A DNA stretch of 33,305 nt, from assembly GCA_018645405.1 (NCBI GenBank), contig JABGOQ010000125.1:1-33305 (forward strand), written 5' to 3'. Both the position numbers and the translations under genes were made by a program. Under the pieces are notes generated by a model. The model was given only the letters and a program-made list of their open reading frames with translations. It made no database searches and was not told the origin of the DNA. Origin of the DNA: Anaerolineae bacterium (GTDB taxonomy: Bacteria; Chloroflexota; Anaerolineae; Anaerolineales; Villigracilaceae). Position 1 is the first letter of the stretch; the number at the start of each line of letters is the position of its first letter. This document shows positions 8,075 through 15,947 of this stretch, one piece after another.

Positions 8075-8132
8075 AAGGAGATAAACACGGATAGTTTGTA
8101 CAAACCAGTGTTCATCCCAATCATCTGTGGTT
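8064..8132. repeat. Inverted repeat, ACCACAGAT family
   Basis: Outer words ACCACAGAT and ATCTGTGGTT face each other, inner words AAACACGG and CAGTGTT also pair in part, and the centre is the perfect palindrome GTTTGTACAAAC (8094-8105). The element overlaps the last four codons of the histidine kinase and fills the gap before the glycosyltransferase. Confidence 0.8.
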
Positions 8133-8149
8133 AATTTTTGTTTTTGAAA

Positions 8150-9133
8150 ATGAGCCCAACTGTTTCGATTATTATTCCTTGTTATAACGAAGAAAAGAGT
8201 ATTCGCATCTTATTGGATGCGATTTTTGCGCAGACTTACTCGATTTCTGCAATGGAAGTCATCATTGCCGATGGTATTTCAGAAGATAATACGCAGGCAG
8301 AAATTGCTGCTTTTCAGGATTTGCATCCCGATTTAGATCTAAGAGTCATTGAAAATCCTGCTTGTATCATTCCTGCGGCTCTCAACATTGCTGTTGAAGC
8401 GGCACGCGGTGAGATTATCGTCCGCTTGGACGCGCATTCAGCTCCCGCACCTGATTATGTAGAGCGTTGCGTGGATGCGCTCAATGCAGGGCTTGGTGAT
8501 AACGTTGGTGGTGTTTGGGATATTCGCCCAGGCACGAAGGGATGGGTGGCTGCGTCTATAGCGGCGGCGGCGGCGCATCCGCTTGGGGTTGGGGATGCGC
8601 TTTATCGGCATGCCACGCAAGCCCAAATCGTGGATACAGTTCCCTTTGGTGCATTTCGACGGGAGCTAATTGAGAAAATCGGCCTCTTTGATGAATCTCT
8701 CCTTGCCAACGAAGATTATGAGTTTAATGCGCGCATTCGTGAATCTGATGGAAAAATATGGCTTGACCCTGCAATCCGCTCTGTCTATTTTGCGCGCCCT
8801 ACATATAGCAGATTAGCGAAACAGTATTTCAATTACGGTTATTGGAAATGGAAGATGCTACGCCGTTATCCTGAAACGTTAAGATGGCGACAAGCTCTCC
8901 CGCCTGCGTTTTTTTTGAGTATTATATTTTTCCTTCTGCTTGGTTTTTTCTCTCCACTTTTTGTTTTTCTTTTAATATTAGAGCTTTTGCTTTATTTTTT
9001 TATTCTCTTTCTGGCAGCCCTCAAGAACAAAATGCTTGGCTTGCCAATCGCAATTGCAACGATGCATATCTCATGGGGGGGCGGGCTTTTATGGAGCGCG
9101 CTCACTTCTGTTTTTAAGGTAAAAAATGGCTGA
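8150..9133 (+). CDS. Family 2 glycosyltransferase, ExoA-like
   Basis: A 327-residue GT-A fold glycosyltransferase with a C-terminal membrane anchor. The GT2 opening VSIIIPCYNEEKS, the ADGISEDNT nucleotide-binding strand, the VRLDAHSAP metal-binding turn (DxD equivalent) and the LLANEDYEFNARI acceptor-site motif are all visible. Two or three hydrophobic segments at about residues 250-320 anchor it at the cytoplasmic face. The pattern is closest to succinoglycan-type ExoA transferases. The frame opens at a TTG four codons earlier, but the ATG is preferred. It overlaps the next gene by 8 bases and probably adds a sugar to the lipid-linked polysaccharide repeat started by that gene's product. Confidence 0.9.
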   Translation: MSPTVSIIIPCYNEEKSIRILLDAIFAQTYSISAMEVIIADGISEDNTQAEIAAFQDLHPDLDLRVIENPACIIPAALNIAVEAARGEIIVRLDAHSAPAPDYVERCVDALNAGLGDNVGGVWDIRPGTKGWVAASIAAAAAHPLGVGDALYRHATQAQIVDTVPFGAFRRELIEKIGLFDESLLANEDYEFNARIRESDGKIWLDPAIRSVYFARPTYSRLAKQYFNYGYWKWKMLRRYPETLRWRQALPPAFFLSIIFFLLLGFFSPLFVFLLILELLLYFFILFLAALKNKMLGLPIAIATMHISWGGGLLWSALTSVFKVKNG

Positions 9134-10577
9134 ACATTCATCTCGCCCTGCATTAATTCGCTTGGGAAATCTTGAACAACGCGTTATTTTAATTTTCGGA
9201 GATTTGCTGGCTTCTATCATCGCTCTCGTGACTTCGCTATATATTTGGAGAGAGTATTCCTGGCGTGTACTTCTGGCTACAGGTATTACAGAGAAACAAG
9301 CCAGTCGGATTTTCAGCATTGATATTCAGGCATGGGTTTATTTTTTACCTCTGATTTGGTTGTTGCTTCTCATAGAGCTTTATGAACCGATAATAGCTGC
9401 AAATCGAAAAAAGACTCAGCGCGGCATTATCATCGCTGCGGTGATCGGGTCTATTGGTTATGCGTTAATTTTTACGACAATTAAAGATCCTACGGCAACC
9501 TTGCCTCGTATTGCCATTGGTGCATTTTTAATTCTTGCTTCACTCTTGACTTTGTTTTGGCGTTCACTCTATATTCGCCTATATACAGCACAGGGATTAG
9601 CACGTCGTGTTTTGATTGTTGGCGCAGGAAAAGCTGGTACTACACTGGCAAAAGCCTATGATGAACTTATCCCAAGCCCTTTCCTTTTGCTGGGTTTTAC
9701 GGATGATGATCCAGATAAGATTGGTTCAAAAGTAGTTGGGCATCGTGTTTTGGGGAGCAATAAAGATTTGCTCAAGGTTATTGAGCAAGAAAATATCAAT
9801 GATATTGTCGTTGCCATTACTGGGTCAATGATGGGTAGCACCTTCCAAACGATTTTGGACATTCAAGAGAGTGGTGTGGGGGTAACACGTATGCCGACCA
9901 TGTTTGAAGAAATTACTGGGCGCGTCCCTATTCATCATCTTGAATCAGATTGGCTGATTCGGTCCTTTGTAGATGAAACTCGTGTAAGTGCTTTTTACGA
10001 GCTAGGCAAACGCATTGTAGACTTGGTAGGGAGCGTAGTTGGGGTGGCTATTTTTTTGCTAACCTTACCCTTAATCAGTTTGGCGATAGTATTAGAAACG
10101 GGCTTCCCTATTTTTTACAGACAAGAGCGACTTGGTAGGGGTGGTAGAGTTTTTATGCTTTATAAATTCCGCACCATGATAAAAGACGCTGAACCAGATG
10201 GCGAAGCACGCGCAGCTCAAGTAGATGATCCTCGAATCACTCGCGTGGGCACTATCTTGCGCAAAACCCGCCTCGATGAATTTCCTCAATTTTTCAATGT
10301 CTTGCGAGGCGAAATGAGTCTTGTTGGCCCACGTGCAGAGCGTGACCAATTAGTTGCTAAATATCAAAAAGAAATCCCTTTTTATCGGGCGCGGCTACTT
10401 GTCAAGCCCGGTATTAGCGGATGGGCGCAAATTACAAGCGGATACGCATCTTCTATCTTCGCCACTGCTCTCAAGCTAGAATATGATCTTTATTACATCA
10501 AACATCGCACGGTTGCGATGGACATCACTATTTTATTGCGCACTTTTGGTACAGTTTTCGGTTTCAAAGGACGTTAA
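9126..10577 (+). CDS. Polyprenyl-phosphate sugar-1-phosphate transferase (exopolysaccharide initiating enzyme)
   Basis: Transfers a sugar-1-phosphate from a nucleotide sugar to undecaprenyl phosphate, the first step of repeat-unit assembly. The 483 residues follow the WbaP/WcaJ plan: four N-terminal TM helices (to about residue 150), a degenerate NAD-like Rossmann domain (LIVGAGKAGTTLAKAY), a re-entrant or TM segment at about 298-324, and the cytoplasmic catalytic domain. That domain carries YKFRTM, RKTRLDEFPQFFNVL (Asp-Glu catalytic dyad), GEMSLVGPRAER and KPGISGWAQI. It overlaps the preceding glycosyltransferase by 8 bases and abuts the epimerase gene, so these three form an operon. The sugar is not predictable. 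Confidence 0.94.
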   Translation: MAEHSSRPALIRLGNLEQRVILIFGDLLASIIALVTSLYIWREYSWRVLLATGITEKQASRIFSIDIQAWVYFLPLIWLLLLIELYEPIIAANRKKTQRGIIIAAVIGSIGYALIFTTIKDPTATLPRIAIGAFLILASLLTLFWRSLYIRLYTAQGLARRVLIVGAGKAGTTLAKAYDELIPSPFLLLGFTDDDPDKIGSKVVGHRVLGSNKDLLKVIEQENINDIVVAITGSMMGSTFQTILDIQESGVGVTRMPTMFEEITGRVPIHHLESDWLIRSFVDETRVSAFYELGKRIVDLVGSVVGVAIFLLTLPLISLAIVLETGFPIFYRQERLGRGGRVFMLYKFRTMIKDAEPDGEARAAQVDDPRITRVGTILRKTRLDEFPQFFNVLRGEMSLVGPRAERDQLVAKYQKEIPFYRARLLVKPGISGWAQITSGYASSIFATALKLEYDLYYIKHRTVAMDITILLRTFGTVFGFKGR

Positions 10578-11507
10578 ATGACAACTTCATTGGTTACAGG
10601 TGGCGCGGGTTTTATTGGCTCGCATATTCTCAGGGCATTACTTGAGCGCGGAGATAAGGTCCGCGTACTTGATAATTTTTCAACAGGCAAACAGGAAAAC
10701 TTGGATGCGGTGCGCGCAGATGCGGACATTATTCAAGCCGATATACGGGATGCAGATAAAGTCGCCGCTGCGCTCATGGATGTGGACTTGGTCTTCCATC
10801 AAGCAGCTTTTGTCTCGGTCCCATTATCGATGCAGACCCCAAACGCCTGCTTGGATGCAAATGTAAATGGGACAGCAATTCTGCTAGATGAAGCGCGCAA
10901 GGCAAATGTACAACGCGTTGTTTTCGCCTCCAGCGCAGCCGTCTACGGTGAAGCGGATGCCTTTCCTCTTACCGAAAAAGTTCCTCCAGAGCCGACGATG
11001 TCCCCTTACGCTACCTCCAAACGCGTGGACGAAATCTACGCTCAACTCTTTACTCAATCTCTCGGCTTAGACGTGACCGCTCTCCGTTATTTCAATGTTT
11101 ATGGTCCCCGCCAAGCCCCAGGCTCGCAATACGCTGCTGCCGTGCCGATTTTTATCAGTCGAATGATGCAAAATAAAGCCGTTACCATCTACGGTGATGG
11201 CGGTCAAACCCGCGACTTAATCTATGTTGGTGATGTCGTCCGTGCAAACCTGATGGCAGCAGACAACAAAGCGGCAGCCGGTGAAATCTTCAATATCTGC
11301 ACAGGGCGTGAGACAAAAATTCTTGATTTAATTGAAAGTCTCGCCGAAATCTTCCCTGATGCGCCCAAACCGATTTTTGATGAACCTCGTGCTGGAGATA
11401 TTTATCGCTCAGTAGGCAGTGCTAAGAAAGCAAAAGACACCTTTAGTTTTGAAGCGAAGACTATGCTGCTAGATGGCATGAAAGCCACTGCTAATTGGAT
11501 GAATTGA
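10578..11507 (+). CDS. NAD-dependent nucleotide-sugar epimerase (GalE-like SDR)
   Basis: A 309-residue extended short-chain dehydrogenase. The NAD-binding TGGAGFIGS is at residues 7-15, the catalytic Ser lies in FASSAAVYGE (118-119), and the YxxxK pair is Tyr144/Lys148 in SPYATSK. LRYFNVYGPRQ and the DLIYVGDVVRAN motif are typical of UDP-glucose or UDP-GlcNAc 4-epimerases of the WbpP/GalE group. Its ATG directly follows the stop of the glycosylphosphotransferase and is preceded by AAAGGA. It probably supplies an epimerised sugar donor for the polysaccharide built by its neighbours. The exact substrate cannot be told from sequence. Confidence 0.9.
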   Translation: MTTSLVTGGAGFIGSHILRALLERGDKVRVLDNFSTGKQENLDAVRADADIIQADIRDADKVAAALMDVDLVFHQAAFVSVPLSMQTPNACLDANVNGTAILLDEARKANVQRVVFASSAAVYGEADAFPLTEKVPPEPTMSPYATSKRVDEIYAQLFTQSLGLDVTALRYFNVYGPRQAPGSQYAAAVPIFISRMMQNKAVTIYGDGGQTRDLIYVGDVVRANLMAADNKAAAGEIFNICTGRETKILDLIESLAEIFPDAPKPIFDEPRAGDIYRSVGSAKKAKDTFSFEAKTMLLDGMKATANWMN

Positions 11508-11513
11508 TTCTGT

Positions 11514-11592
11514 ACCACAAAGTCACAAAGGTCACGAAGAATCTCTTTCTGTTCACTAAGAAAAACTTTGTTCTCTTCGTGCCTTTGTGGTG
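11514..11592. repeat. Inverted repeat, ACCACAAAG family
   Basis: A 79-base element whose left side reads ACCACAAAGTCACAAAGG and whose right side is an imperfect reverse complement ending CGTGCCTTTGTGGTG. Its right end contains the GTG start candidates of the following dehydratase gene. A related element is at 14598-14705. Confidence 0.8.
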
Positions 11593-13491
11593 AAAAAGAA
11601 TGGAATTTCCCCTTTGAACATCTCACCTAAAAAGCAACGCCCTCAAACCCGCAACCGCTTCGTCTTCATCGGCGACCTGCTCGTGATTGTTATCTCCGTC
11701 ATGGGCAGTTTTGCGTTACGACTTGACGTGGGCGAATTACCCTTCTATTTCCCTGCCATTTTGATGATGGTCGTTGTCGCCTTAGCAGTAAAAACCCCAA
11801 TATACTATTTCTTTGGTCTCTATAGACGGATGTGGATTTACGCCAGCATCAATGAGCTAAAATTAATCGCCACAGCCGTAACGACTGCCTCCGTAGCAAC
11901 ATCGGGACTCATGTTACTTTTGCTCAGCACCGAACTTGTCCGCCCTGGAATGCCGCGCTCCGCGCTTGGGATCGACTGGCTACTCTCATTGGTGCTCATC
12001 GGCGGTTCACGTTTTGCATTGCGTATTCTAGCAGAGCAAGGCTCCACGCCAAATGGCGAAGCGCATAAAGCGCTTATCATTGGCGCAGGGGATGCCGGTG
12101 CGCTTGTTGTTCGTGAAATGCAACGTTCAGGCAAAATCGATTCTATCCCCATCGGCTTCCTCGACGACGATCTCGCTAAGCAAAAACAAGAAATTTATGG
12201 CGTTCCTATTATCGGCAAACTCGCTGATTTGGCACGCGTTCTTGAAAATCACCAAATTGCTGAAGTCATCTTTGCCATTCCCAGTGCCCCGGGTAAATCC
12301 GTGCGCCAAGTTGCCGATACCTGCCGCAAGGCAGATATTCCCTTCCGCACTATGCCGGGAATTTACGAATTGCTCGGTGGCAAGATCAATGTCAGTCGTC
12401 TCCGCAACGTAGATATTACTGATCTTCTCCGCCGTCAGCCCGCGCGCACGAATGAAAAATTGCTTGGCACATTATTGAAGGGAAAGCGTGTCCTTGTCAC
12501 GGGCGCAGGTGGCTCAATTGGTAGCGAACTCTGTCGTCAAATTTCCCGCTGGAATCCCGAAGAAGTGATATTGCTCGGACATGGCGAAAATTCCATCTAT
12601 GAGAGCCTAATGGAGTTACGAGAAGATTATCCTGCTCTAAAATTTACCCCCGTCATTGCTGATATTCGTCACGCAGACCGCCTTGAGCGCATTTTTGCCG
12701 AATATCAGCCGCAAATTATCTTCCATACAGCTGCTCATAAACATGTCCCGCTGATGGAAGCGCGCGCCAATATCGAAGAAGCGATCACGAATAATGTTTT
12801 GGGGACGCAAACCCTAGTCAACACCGCGCTAAAATCCGACGTGGAACGCCTCGTGATGATTTCTACTGATAAAGCGGTCAAGCCCTCGAATGTTTATGGC
12901 GCAACCAAGCGTCTTGCCGAGATGCTGGTCTTGGCGGCTGGCAAGCAAAAATCAAGGGCGTTTACCGTTGTTCGATTTGGTAATGTCCTCGGCAGTCGCG
13001 GCAGCATCATCCCACGTTTCAAAAATCAAATTGCGCGCGGTGGTCCCGTCACCATCACCCATCCCGATATGGAGCGATTTTTTATGACCATTCCCGAAGC
13101 CGTCCACCTCGTGTTGCAGGCGGGTGCAATGGGTGCGGGCGGCGAAACTTTTGTGCTCAATATGGGCGAGCCGGTGCGAATTCTCGACCTTGCCAAAGAC
13201 CTAATTCGGCTTTCCGGGCTGGAACCGGATGAAGATATCGACATCGTTTTCACGGGAATTCGCCCGGGCGAAAAGATGACCGAGATTTTGTGGGAAGCCG
13301 AGACGAGCTACGACCAGACTGAGCATCCCGATATTTTTCAATTGGATGGGGATGAAAAGCTTGGCGATGCGCTCTTGTTTCAACTTGTTGACCGCCTGGA
13401 TGCGTTATCTCGGCGAGGCGCAGCAGATGCGATTATCAGCACCCTCGACGAGAGTGTTCCCGGTGCTGAAATACAGAACCCCAGTCTCTGA
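11587..13491 (+). CDS. Membrane-bound UDP-sugar dehydratase/epimerase, WbpM/PglF/CapD type
   Basis: A 634-residue protein with four TM helices (about residues 23-140), a first Rossmann-like domain (LIIGAGDAGALVVREM), and a C-terminal SDR domain (VTGAGGSIGSE near 305). Family members make 4-keto-6-deoxy sugars from UDP-GlcNAc for surface polysaccharides. The active-site stretch reads STDKAVKPSNVYGATK with Tyr437 and Lys441. Many long WbpM/PglF-type enzymes have Met at the Tyr position, while short FlaA1/PseB-type enzymes have Tyr. The start is uncertain: GTG 11587 or GTG 11590 lie inside a repeat element, and TTG 11614 is also possible. It continues the polysaccharide block. Confidence 0.92.
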   Translation: MVKKNGISPLNISPKKQRPQTRNRFVFIGDLLVIVISVMGSFALRLDVGELPFYFPAILMMVVVALAVKTPIYYFFGLYRRMWIYASINELKLIATAVTTASVATSGLMLLLLSTELVRPGMPRSALGIDWLLSLVLIGGSRFALRILAEQGSTPNGEAHKALIIGAGDAGALVVREMQRSGKIDSIPIGFLDDDLAKQKQEIYGVPIIGKLADLARVLENHQIAEVIFAIPSAPGKSVRQVADTCRKADIPFRTMPGIYELLGGKINVSRLRNVDITDLLRRQPARTNEKLLGTLLKGKRVLVTGAGGSIGSELCRQISRWNPEEVILLGHGENSIYESLMELREDYPALKFTPVIADIRHADRLERIFAEYQPQIIFHTAAHKHVPLMEARANIEEAITNNVLGTQTLVNTALKSDVERLVMISTDKAVKPSNVYGATKRLAEMLVLAAGKQKSRAFTVVRFGNVLGSRGSIIPRFKNQIARGGPVTITHPDMERFFMTIPEAVHLVLQAGAMGAGGETFVLNMGEPVRILDLAKDLIRLSGLEPDEDIDIVFTGIRPGEKMTEILWEAETSYDQTEHPDIFQLDGDEKLGDALLFQLVDRLDALSRRGAADAIISTLDESVPGAEIQNPSL

Positions 13492-13572
13492 GCGGCTTCT
13501 ATATTTCCCGTCTTTCGTCTACAGGCTCAAAAGCTGTCGCCTTCCGCTCAGGAACTGAACGTTATTTATAAC

Positions 13573-13604
13573 ATTTCAACTTTCAACCTTAAACTTTAAA
13601 CCTT
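13573..13604. repeat. TTTCAACCTTAAA-type low-complexity repeat
   Basis: The tract ATTTCAACTTTCAACC, TTAAACTTTAAACCTT runs up to the base before the FemAB start codon, so no Shine-Dalgarno site is possible there. It resembles 5081-5119 ahead of tilS. The rest of the 113-base gap (13492-13572) shows no gene; it has a GC-rich GAGCGGCTTC segment and a partial GCCTTCCGCTC copy. Confidence 0.6.
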
Positions 13605-14588
13605 ATGACCGAATTTACCCTCCCAAAACCAAAAAAAAACCGCTACACCGCCGTCCATATTCTCCAAACCGAAGAGTGGGGGAAACTCAAATCATCCTTT
13701 GGCTGGAAAGCTAAACGCGTCCAAGTCGGCACGCTGTGGGTGCAGATTTTGTTCCGCAAACTTCCGCTAGGGTTTACGATTGCCTACCTCCCAAAACCTG
13801 CCAGAAGACTTTTTGGCAAAAACGCAAAATTAGGCGCAGAAGTGGATCGTGTTTGCAAAGAAAATAAAGCCATCTTCCTAAAAGTTGAGCCAGATGAATG
13901 GGAAGCAGAGGACCAGCTAGACTATAAACTGGATGGTTGGCGCATCGGCGACCCAATCCAGCCGCCGCGCACGATTGTAATTGATTTGCGCGGCACAGAA
14001 GAAGAGATTTTGGCACGGATGAAGCAAAAAACGCGCTACAATATCCGCTTGGCGGGGCGCAAGGGAGTCACCGTTCGCGCTTGGGATGATGTGGATGCTT
14101 TTTATGAGATGATGCAAACGACCGGCGGGCGGGATGGATTCGGTGTCCACACGAAGGAATACTATCAGCGGGCTTACAAGCTCTTTGTCATGAGCGGAGC
14201 GAACGGCGCGGCTGAGCTTCTAGTCGCAGAATATGAGGGAAAACCCCTCGCGGCTGTGATGGTCTTCATCAGTGGAAATCGAAGCTGGTATATGTACGGC
14301 GGATCGAATAACGAAGAACGCAATAAAATGCCGACCTATCTCATCCAATGGGAGGCGATGCGCTGGGCAAAAGAGCGCGGCGCAGCTTTATACGATCTCT
14401 ACGGTGTGCCAGATAAAGATGAAGAGCATCTCGAAAAGCACTTTACAGGCACACAGCGCAACGAAGGCTTGTGGGGCGTTTATCGCTTCAAACGCGGCTT
14501 TGGTGGTGAAGTGAAGCGTGCTGCGCAGGCGTTGGATAGAGTCTATAAGCCCTTTTTGTATGCGCTTTATCGGACGGTGAAGAAATAA
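13605..14588 (+). CDS. FemAB-family aminoacyl/acyl transferase (copy 1)
   Basis: A 327-residue protein of the FemAB fold, built of two GNAT-like domains. The conserved block EEEILARMKQKTRYNIRLAG with the KTRYNIR core, then RDGFGVHTKEYY, AAELLVAEYEGKPLA and MPTYLIQWEAMRWAKERG, identify the family. Members add amino acids from aminoacyl-tRNA to lipid II side chains, or act on other surface precursors. The tRNA-binding coiled coil of Staphylococcus FemA is not seen. A second, diverged copy follows directly. Position behind the polysaccharide genes suggests a cell-surface substrate, but this is inferred. The start is preceded by low-complexity repeat and has no Shine-Dalgarno site. Confidence 0.88.
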   Translation: MTEFTLPKPKKNRYTAVHILQTEEWGKLKSSFGWKAKRVQVGTLWVQILFRKLPLGFTIAYLPKPARRLFGKNAKLGAEVDRVCKENKAIFLKVEPDEWEAEDQLDYKLDGWRIGDPIQPPRTIVIDLRGTEEEILARMKQKTRYNIRLAGRKGVTVRAWDDVDAFYEMMQTTGGRDGFGVHTKEYYQRAYKLFVMSGANGAAELLVAEYEGKPLAAVMVFISGNRSWYMYGGSNNEERNKMPTYLIQWEAMRWAKERGAALYDLYGVPDKDEEHLEKHFTGTQRNEGLWGVYRFKRGFGGEVKRAAQALDRVYKPFLYALYRTVKK

Positions 14589-14597
14589 TTCTTTTTC

Positions 14598-14705
14598 ACG
14601 CAAAGTCGCAAAGACGCGAAGGCAAAACAATTAAACATAAAGTCCACGAAGGTTCTCTAAGAAAAAACAAAAAGCTTTGCGCCTTCTTTGTGTCCTTTGT
14701 GTTTA
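14598..14705. repeat. Inverted repeat, CACAAAGG family, between the two FemAB genes
   Basis: Left words CACGCAAAGTCGCAAAGACG face right words CTTTGCGCCTTC and TTTGTGTCCTTTGTG. It is related to 11514-11592 but diverged. It occupies nearly the whole 135-base gap. Confidence 0.75.
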
Positions 14706-14723
14706 AGTTTTTTTGAAGAAATT

Positions 14724-15869
14724 ATGAAACCTTATACAGCTTCAACTTGGAACACCCTAATCACCCAATTGCCTAATCCCCACTTCCTCCAAACGCGGGA
14801 ATGGGCGCAAGTCAAAGAAAAATATGGCTGGCAGCCGATGCCCCATGTCTGGTATGAGGGAGAGAAACTTGTCGCCGCGGCGATGATACTCAAACGAGCC
14901 CTTCCTATACGCGGATTTGCGGCTCGCTTGAGCGTTTTCTACATCCCAAAGGGTCCGATTATGGATTGGGAGAATGAATCCCTCCGCAAGCGTGTTCTCA
15001 GTGATTTACAGAAATTCGCCAAAAAAGAAGGCGCAATTTTCATCAAGATTGATCCAGATGTGGTGCTGGGGACGGGAATTCCTGAGAAAGAAGATGAGAC
15101 TACTTCGCAAAAAGACGCTCGCAGAGTCATATCTATTGGGGAAAAACTTCAATCTGCATTAACAAAGCGCGGCTGGCGATATTCCGATGATCAAATCCAA
15201 TTTCGCAACACGGTTTTGGTTGATTTGCAGGAAGATGAAGAGGAAATCCTGATGCGGATGAAATCGAAGACGCGCTACAACATCCGCTTATCAAGTCGTA
15301 AAGGCGTTGCTGTGCGTGTAGGCACCTCCGAAGATTGGGGGATGCTCTACAAGATGTACGCAGAAACCAGCGTTCGTGACGGCTTTGCCATTCGTGATGA
15401 AAACTATTACCGCACTGTCTGGCAATTATTCAGACCTCAGACTTCAGACTTTAGACTTCCACTTGCTGAACTATTGATTGCTGAAGTGGATGGCGAACCC
15501 GTCGCTGCAATCTTCGTTTTCTATTTTGCCGAACGCGCCTATTATGTTTACGGGATGTCTACCACGAATCACCGCAATAAAATGCCGACCTATCTCCTCC
15601 AATGGGAAGCGATGAAGCGTGCCAAAGAACGCGGATGCACGGTCTACGATCTATGGGGTGCGCCAGAAATCTTTGACGAAAGTGATGATATGTGGGGCGT
15701 CTTTCGCTTCAAAAGTGGTCTTGGAGGGGAGGTCGTTCGAACCCTCGGCGCGTGGGATTATGCGCCAAATCCGCTTTGGTATAAGTTGTATACGGAGTTA
15801 ATTCCACGTGTGCTAGATGTGATGCGTTCATTTGGAAAGAAGAAAACCAAAGAGAGTATTAACCGCTAA
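14724..15869 (+). CDS. FemAB-family aminoacyl/acyl transferase (copy 2)
   Basis: A 381-residue paralogue of the preceding gene, sharing the KTRYNIRL core, VRDGFAIRDENYY, AELLIAEVDGEPVA, and NKMPTYLLQWEAMKRAKERG. It is longer because of an insertion around residues 110-150 (after KIDPDVVLG). A further small loop insertion (residues 237-246, RPQTSDFRLP) is encoded by tandem CAGACTT-type repeat DNA at 15431-15460. The frame is open 12 codons upstream, but that part is repeat DNA and the ATG fits the protein start. Its last codons (INR and stop) are shared with the next repeat element. Function is inferred as for copy 1. Confidence 0.88.
   Translation: MKPYTASTWNTLITQLPNPHFLQTREWAQVKEKYGWQPMPHVWYEGEKLVAAAMILKRALPIRGFAARLSVFYIPKGPIMDWENESLRKRVLSDLQKFAKKEGAIFIKIDPDVVLGTGIPEKEDETTSQKDARRVISIGEKLQSALTKRGWRYSDDQIQFRNTVLVDLQEDEEEILMRMKSKTRYNIRLSSRKGVAVRVGTSEDWGMLYKMYAETSVRDGFAIRDENYYRTVWQLFRPQTSDFRLPLAELLIAEVDGEPVAAIFVFYFAERAYYVYGMSTTNHRNKMPTYLLQWEAMKRAKERGCTVYDLWGAPEIFDESDDMWGVFRFKSGLGGEVVRTLGAWDYAPNPLWYKLYTELIPRVLDVMRSFGKKKTKESINR
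15431..15460. repeat. CAGACTT tandem repeat inside the second FemAB gene
   Basis: Thirty bases of CAGACCT, CAGACTT, CAGACTT, TAGACTT units lie in frame inside the gene. Similar words fill the intergenic element at 26129-26189. The paralogue next door has an unrelated, shorter loop at this place. Confidence 0.75.
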
Positions 15870-15928
15870 TCTTCACTAATTTTCACGAATCAAAAAAGGA
15901 ATTAGCGTAGATTTGCGAAGATTGGCAG
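15862..15928. repeat. Inverted repeat, CGCTAATCTTC family
   Basis: Left arm ACCGCTAATCTTCACTAA and the reverse complement of the right arm, CTGCCAATCTTCGCAAAT, are related sequences. The element begins within the last codons of the second FemAB gene and ends shortly before the AAGGAG site of the next gene. Confidence 0.7.
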
Positions 15929-15947
15929 TTTCAAAAAAGGAGCCTTT

